From Syntrophomonadaceae bacterium (GTDB lineage Bacteria > Bacillota > Syntrophomonadia > Syntrophomonadales > Syntrophomonadaceae): DNA of 16,462 bases. The position numbers were made by a program, and so were the translations under genes. Each line of letters begins with the position of its first letter. The stretch's first letter is position 1. The notes beneath the pieces were generated by a model. The model was not told the DNA's origin, made no database searches, and worked only from the letters and a program-made list of their open reading frames with translations. Of this stretch, positions 14,234-16,462 are shown piece after piece. The stretch lies in NCBI GenBank assembly GCA_012840625.1, contig DUSB01000048.1, positions 1 to 16,462 on the forward strand. Reading direction: 5' to 3'.

Positions 14234-15187
14234 CTAGATAGAAAGAATATGGGCGATGGTAGACATATCAAGATCAATGGTCCTAGTCCCTTTCATAACT
14301 TCATGTAAAGGTATGGAATAATGACGATTCCCATCACTGGCCACCATACGATTGTACTGGCCTTCCATCAGCAGATCAACCGCATATTTACCCATAGCTG
14401 AAGCCAAAATGCGGTCAAACGCTGTTGGTGGTCCTCCCCGCTGTACATGCCCTAAAATACTAATACGGGTATCATGCCCGGTAGCTTCTTCAATCGTTTC
14501 CTTGAGCTGCATGACATCATATACACCTTCTGCCACCAGGATAATACTGTGTATTTTGCCCCGCGCTGCTCCCCGATTAATTTTTTCTACTACCTGTTCT
14601 ACATCTACTTCCAATTCAGGAATAAGAATCGATTCTGCTCCACCTGCCACCCCGGCCGCCAGAGCTATTTCACCACAGTTGCGTCCCATGACTTCGATAA
14701 TGAAATTGCGGCCATGACTGCTGGCCGTATCACGGATACGATTAATGGCTTCCAGAACAGTATTTACCGCAGTATCAAAACCAATTGAACGTGTATAAAC
14801 AATATCATTATCAATGGTACCCGGAATACCCATTACGTTGATATCCAGCCGGGAAAGCTCATACGCGCCACGCAGACTGCCATTACCTCCTATAACCACC
14901 AGATGTTGTATGCCCCTTTTCTTCAAATTTTCACTGGCCTGCCGCATTCCTTCCGGGCTGTAAAACTCTTCTGAACGTGAAGTACGCAGTATCGTTCCCC
15001 CTCGGTGAATGATATCAGCAACCGATCCCGCATTCATAGGCTCGATGTCTTCCTGCAGCAATCCCTCAAAACCAGAACGCACCCCATAGGCCTCTATGCC
15101 GGCGTAAATAGCGGAGCGAACCACCGCACGGATAGCAGCGTTCATGCCCGGTGCGTCTCCACCACTGGTAAGTACGGCAATCTTCAA
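14234..15187 (-). CDS. pfkA: ATP-type 6-phosphofructokinase
   Basis: Phosphorylates fructose 6-phosphate, the committed glycolytic step. Key segments: VLTSGGDAPGMNAAIR, GGTILRTSR, PGTIDNDI (catalytic Asp), EVMGRNCG, and ILGHVQRGG. The Gly before TIDND marks the ATP rather than the pyrophosphate type. Unusually, the nucleotide/Mg segment GGDGS reads GGNGS: residue 102 (codon AAT at 14884-14882) is Asn in place of the Asp known as Asp103 in E. coli. I start at the TTG at 15187, 7 bases after AAGGAGG, giving MKIAVLTSGG and 317 residues; the GTG at 15193 is too close to that site. It lies 52 bases after mtrB and 86 before pyk, in an operon-like series. Confidence 0.96.
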   Translation of the reverse strand: MKIAVLTSGGDAPGMNAAIRAVVRSAIYAGIEAYGVRSGFEGLLQEDIEPMNAGSVADIIHRGGTILRTSRSEEFYSPEGMRQASENLKKRGIQHLVVIGGNGSLRGAYELSRLDINVMGIPGTIDNDIVYTRSIGFDTAVNTVLEAINRIRDTASSHGRNFIIEVMGRNCGEIALAAGVAGGAESILIPELEVDVEQVVEKINRGAARGKIHSIILVAEGVYDVMQLKETIEEATGHDTRISILGHVQRGGPPTAFDRILASAMGKYAVDLLMEGQYNRMVASDGNRHYSIPLHEVMKGTRTIDLDMSTIAHILSI

Positions 15188-15239
15188 CAGCACGCCTCCT
15201 TACTATGACCGCACCACAGGAAAAGCAGACCATTACTTT

Positions 15240-15476
15240 TTACTTCTGAAAGCTTTCGCTGGAGGTGTTGCCAAAACGATGCCAGATCTCTGCTTTACCA
15301 CGGATCTTCATCGCTGATGTATTCTCCGTAAACTGCAGCAACATCACTTCACCTTTATCCAGCTTCTCGGTATGATGCAAACGAGTATCTTTCCCCCGGG
15401 TGAGTCCGATAATGGTAACGCCATTTTCCAGCGCCTTAACTACTACATATTCTTCCCCTGAATAATTATCATTCAT
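15240..15476 (-). CDS. mtrB: Tryptophan RNA-binding attenuation protein (TRAP)
   Basis: In Bacillus TRAP forms an 11-subunit ring that, with tryptophan bound, wraps RNA carrying repeated GAG/UAG triplets and represses trp genes by attenuation or by blocking translation. The 78 residues align end to end with it: EYVVVKALENGVTIIGLTRG, DTRLHHTEKLDKGEVMLLQF, TENTSAMKIRGKAEI. The RNA-contacting residues of Bacillus, Lys37, Lys56 and Arg58, are Lys38, Lys57 and Arg59 here; the Thr-rich tryptophan-pocket segments (GLTRG, QFTENTSA) are also kept. The ATG has AAGGAG 10 bases upstream. It sits between dnaE (60 bases) and pfkA (52 bases), not with folE or trp genes. GAG/TAG triplets overlap its own ribosome-binding site. 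Confidence 0.93.
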   Translation of the reverse strand: MNDNYSGEEYVVVKALENGVTIIGLTRGKDTRLHHTEKLDKGEVMLLQFTENTSAMKIRGKAEIWHRFGNTSSESFQK

Positions 15477-15481
15477 GCATG

Positions 15482-15505
15482 CTCAACTCCTTCTATATCC
15501 TTCTA
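15482..15505 (-). promoter_or_regulatory. GAG/TAG triplet cluster over the mtrB ribosome-binding site
   Basis: On the minus strand triplets occur at 15505-15503 (TAG), 15495-15493 (TAG), 15489-15487 (GAG) and 15484-15482 (GAG), in steps of 10, 6 and 5 bases, near the 5-base period of TRAP targets. The stretch is formed by two tandem ATATAGAAGG units plus the Shine-Dalgarno. Only four triplets are present, fewer than the usual nine to eleven. Confidence 0.3.
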
Positions 15506-15536
15506 TATATGATATGACAGTGATTCCTCATTATAG

Positions 15537-16462
15537 CTAATTAAACCAGACATTCTCTCGACCATACATAGCTGCCAGATCTTTCTTTAATTCTACACTT
15601 TCTGCCGCCTTCATGTGGTTCATTAATAAGACTTTCCGATTGGGCAGATGTAAAAAGATCTCCAGGGGGCCAGGTGCTTTTTTTAAAGCCCTGATTAATT
15701 TATTCTTATCCCCATCTTCCGGAACACGAATATGCAGCTCACGTACGGACTCCGGCAGGGGAACGGCATGGCGTACGAAGATTTTAGGTTCTTCCTCCTT
15801 ACAGTCCACTACCCCATCAACCAGCACAACCCGATCCAGTTCGATGTTATCAATATTCTGCCGATATACAGACGGAAAGAGAATCAACTCCATCCGCCCG
15901 CTGTAGTCTTCCAGAAAAAAACGTGCATAAGGTTCACCTTTGCGGCTAATACGCCGTACCACATCACTGACAATCCCTGCCAGGCGTACATAGCCTTCTT
16001 TACGATCAGCCAGGATTTCTGCTATTTCTGCTGTTGCTAGCAGATTAATAGCCCGGCGATACTGATCCAGCGGATTCTCTGATACAAAAAAGCCCAGCAC
16101 CTCTTTTTCCCGAGCCAGCTTATCAGCACGCGGCAGTTCCCCTTGCACATGAATGGTGGGTTCCTCTACCAGCATATCTGCTTCATCAAACAGGGACATC
16201 TGTCCCGATTCATTATACTGCCGTACCTGAGCCGCCAGTTCCATGCATTCATCCATGATAGACAAAGCCTGTTTGCGCGTAATCCCCAGCGAATCAAAAC
16301 ATCCGGCCAGGATAAGGTTCTCCATGACCCGGCGGTTAATCTGTCCCAGATCAACCCGAGAACAAAAATCATAAAGCGAAGTAAATTCTCCCTCAGCCCG
16401 AGCTTCTACAATGGAACGAACCGCCTGCACCCCCACGTTTTTAATGGCCCCCAGGCCGAAGC
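15537..16462 (-). CDS. dnaE: DNA polymerase III alpha subunit, C-terminal part (cut by window edge)
   Basis: The last 308 codons of the replicative polymerase; the gene continues past the right edge (the first visible residues are FGLGAIKNVG). It begins in the helix-hairpin-helix region (GAIKNVGVQAVRSIVEAR and FCSRVDLGQINRRVMENLILAGCFDSLG). Then comes the beta-clamp-binding motif QMSLF (16202-16188), close to the consensus QLSLF, and REKEVLGFFVSENPLDQY. The OB-fold domain follows (VRLAGIVSDVVRRISRKG, RFFLEDYSGRMELILFPSVY), and a basic tail ends MYGRENVWFN. This is the DnaE1-like type, not PolC, since no exonuclease insertion is visible in the part seen. It is upstream of mtrB-pfkA-pyk. Confidence 0.95.
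   Translation of the reverse strand, partial: FGLGAIKNVGVQAVRSIVEARAEGEFTSLYDFCSRVDLGQINRRVMENLILAGCFDSLGITRKQALSIMDECMELAAQVRQYNESGQMSLFDEADMLVEEPTIHVQGELPRADKLAREKEVLGFFVSENPLDQYRRAINLLATAEIAEILADRKEGYVRLAGIVSDVVRRISRKGEPYARFFLEDYSGRMELILFPSVYRQNIDNIELDRVVLVDGVVDCKEEEPKIFVRHAVPLPESVRELHIRVPEDGDKNKLIRALKKAPGPLEIFLHLPNRKVLLMNHMKAAESVELKKDLAAMYGRENVWFN

Noticed and set aside
1..16462. CRISPR array, insertion sequence, prophage or defence system
   Set aside because: No regularly spaced repeats, transposase, integrase or nuclease cluster is visible in any frame.

Overview
The window reads as a chromosomal segment of a Gram-positive anaerobe of the Clostridia. A relative of Syntrophomonas is my best guess, from the gene content and the polA-mutM-ytaF-coaE and dnaE-pfkA-pyk orders; this is inference, not a database match. 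Shine-Dalgarno sites are strong and TTG starts are common, as expected for Firmicutes. There are no insertion sequences, prophage genes or CRISPR arrays; it is mostly core genome with some unusual regulatory and residue-level details.

Layout. 1-5869 (minus strand) holds polA, an unlisted 46-residue protein, an iron-type alcohol dehydrogenase, mutM, ytaF and the start of coaE: a DNA repair/housekeeping cluster interrupted by the dehydrogenase. 6010-7656 (minus) is an ECF sigma factor with its membrane zinc anti-sigma factor. 7840-8364 (plus) has a tRNA-Leu(CAA) behind a perfect sigma-A promoter, then a broken molybdate/tungstate-binding (Mop) gene. 8486-8938 is a small membrane-anchored protein with a peptidoglycan-binding-like end.

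9106-12026 (plus) is the most coherent unit: a sigma-54 activator with two PAS regions, two matching 18-bp sites exactly 60 bp apart, a well-formed -24/-12 promoter, and 3-hydroxybutyryl-CoA dehydrogenase (hbd). It looks like a self-contained circuit in which a PAS signal drives sigma-54 transcription of a butyrate/crotonate-pathway enzyme. The hbd leader carries a full anti-Shine-Dalgarno complement with no properly spaced start, and the gene ends in a strong hairpin without a U-tract; both could affect mRNA stability.

12399-16462 (minus) is a dnaE-mtrB-pfkA-pyk series. The mtrB product is TRAP, the tryptophan-activated RNA-binding attenuation protein, placed between the replicative polymerase and the two control enzymes of glycolysis. 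PfkA has Asn where the Mg-binding Asp of GGDGS is expected, and pyruvate kinase has Asp where its C-terminal phosphoenolpyruvate-utiliser domain normally has His. A bidirectional terminator at 12327-12361 separates this series from hbd.
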